Assembly (NCBI GenBank): GCA_018105865.1
Contig: CM030833.1
Location: 9,589,881 to 9,653,880 of the forward strand
Direction: 5' to 3'
Source: Metaphire vulgaris
Lineage: Eukaryota; Annelida; Clitellata; Crassiclitellata; Megascolecidae
DNA: 64,000 nucleotides
Shown here: positions 63,807-64,000 of the stretch, in pieces
Position numbering within the stretch: the stretch's first letter is position 1
Layout: each line of letters starts with the position of its first letter
Program-made: the position numbers and the translations under genes
The notes under the pieces: generated by a model
What the model was told of the DNA's origin: nothing
Database searches by the model: none
What the model saw: only the letters and a program-made list of their open reading frames with translations

Positions 63807-64000
63807 AATAATTAATGATTGCCGCTGCCCATCGATCCAGTGTCCATCGTGCATCTTTCGGAAAGGGGGTACCATGTGAAGGTAGCTGGTAGGCTTGGTG
63901 GGTAGAAGATATCTGAGACATGTGCCGACCCATTTGCCGTTTTCTTCATAACTGTGCAAGTGCATTTTATATGAATAGGAAACAATGGTCGAGTGTACTA

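Noticed and set aside
1..64000. tRNA, rRNA, CRISPR, operon or bacterial features
   Set aside because: No cloverleaf with A and B boxes, no rRNA blocks, no spaced direct-repeat array; exon-intron structure and transposons show animal nuclear DNA.

Overview
The window is nuclear DNA of an animal, almost certainly an invertebrate. Evidence: GT-AG introns of 0.2-8 kb, two recognisable metazoan genes split into short exons, and a dense, nested crust of animal-type transposons (L2/CR1-like and RTE-like LINEs, hAT, piggyBac-like, mariner/pogo-like, Mutator-like and Helitron-like elements, TA and TAA microsatellites). I cannot name the species. The channel gene is diverged from vertebrate HCN channels; a marine invertebrate (for example a tunicate or another deuterostome) is possible but only a guess.

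Host genes. (1) An HCN-type, hyperpolarisation-activated/cyclic-nucleotide-gated cation channel gene lies on the + strand from 9360 to at least 37431. I recovered eight exons: S2-S3 loop to start of S4, S4, S5-turret, pore-S6, C-linker, and three exons of the cyclic-nucleotide-binding domain (CNBD). Phases match at every junction. N-terminus and S1-S2 are not found and probably lie left of the window. The protein has unusual S4, filter and CNBD residues. (2) A TBC1D9/TBC1D9B-like Rab GTPase-activating protein gene lies on the - strand (61202 down to 52865). Three phase-compatible exons encode the C-terminal part; the TBC and GRAM domains would lie right of the window. The two genes are convergent.

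Mobile layer, left to right. 1-9.3 kb: L2/CR1-like LINE pieces, a broken transposase-like gene (2974-6073), a TTAA mini-palindrome and a Mutator-like MITE. 9.6-17.7 kb: second Mutator-like element with a transposase C-terminal relic, a LINE, a third pair of Mutator-like arms, a TA-flanked MITE carrying two copies of a captured gypsy-type reverse transcriptase piece, RTE-like relics. 18-25 kb: RTE-like LINE split by piggyBac-like, hAT and Mutator-like insertions; L2 LINE; a SPIN-like hAT element. 26-36 kb: nested hAT MITEs (one keeps a BED zinc finger), a Mutator-like element inside an L2 tail, and a twin-primed LINE. 37.5-48 kb: LINEs, a mariner-like palindrome, two adjacent Helitron-like elements, a 2.8-kb hAT-like transposon with an ORF relic. 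49-64 kb: pogo-like and hAT MITEs, a 219-bp near-perfect direct duplication, a piggyBac-like MITE, a nearly complete RTE element inserted in another LINE, and a 2.1-kb fold-back element.

Most insertions could be dated relative to one another because excising the inner element restores the target-site duplication or the reading frame of the outer one. The most novel-looking signal is a set of Mutator-like families that share a terminal architecture (GGT termini, arrays of a short GGACAAAAT-like phrase, 9-bp target duplications) while each uses its own phrase. All family names are from recognition of sequence; no searches were run.
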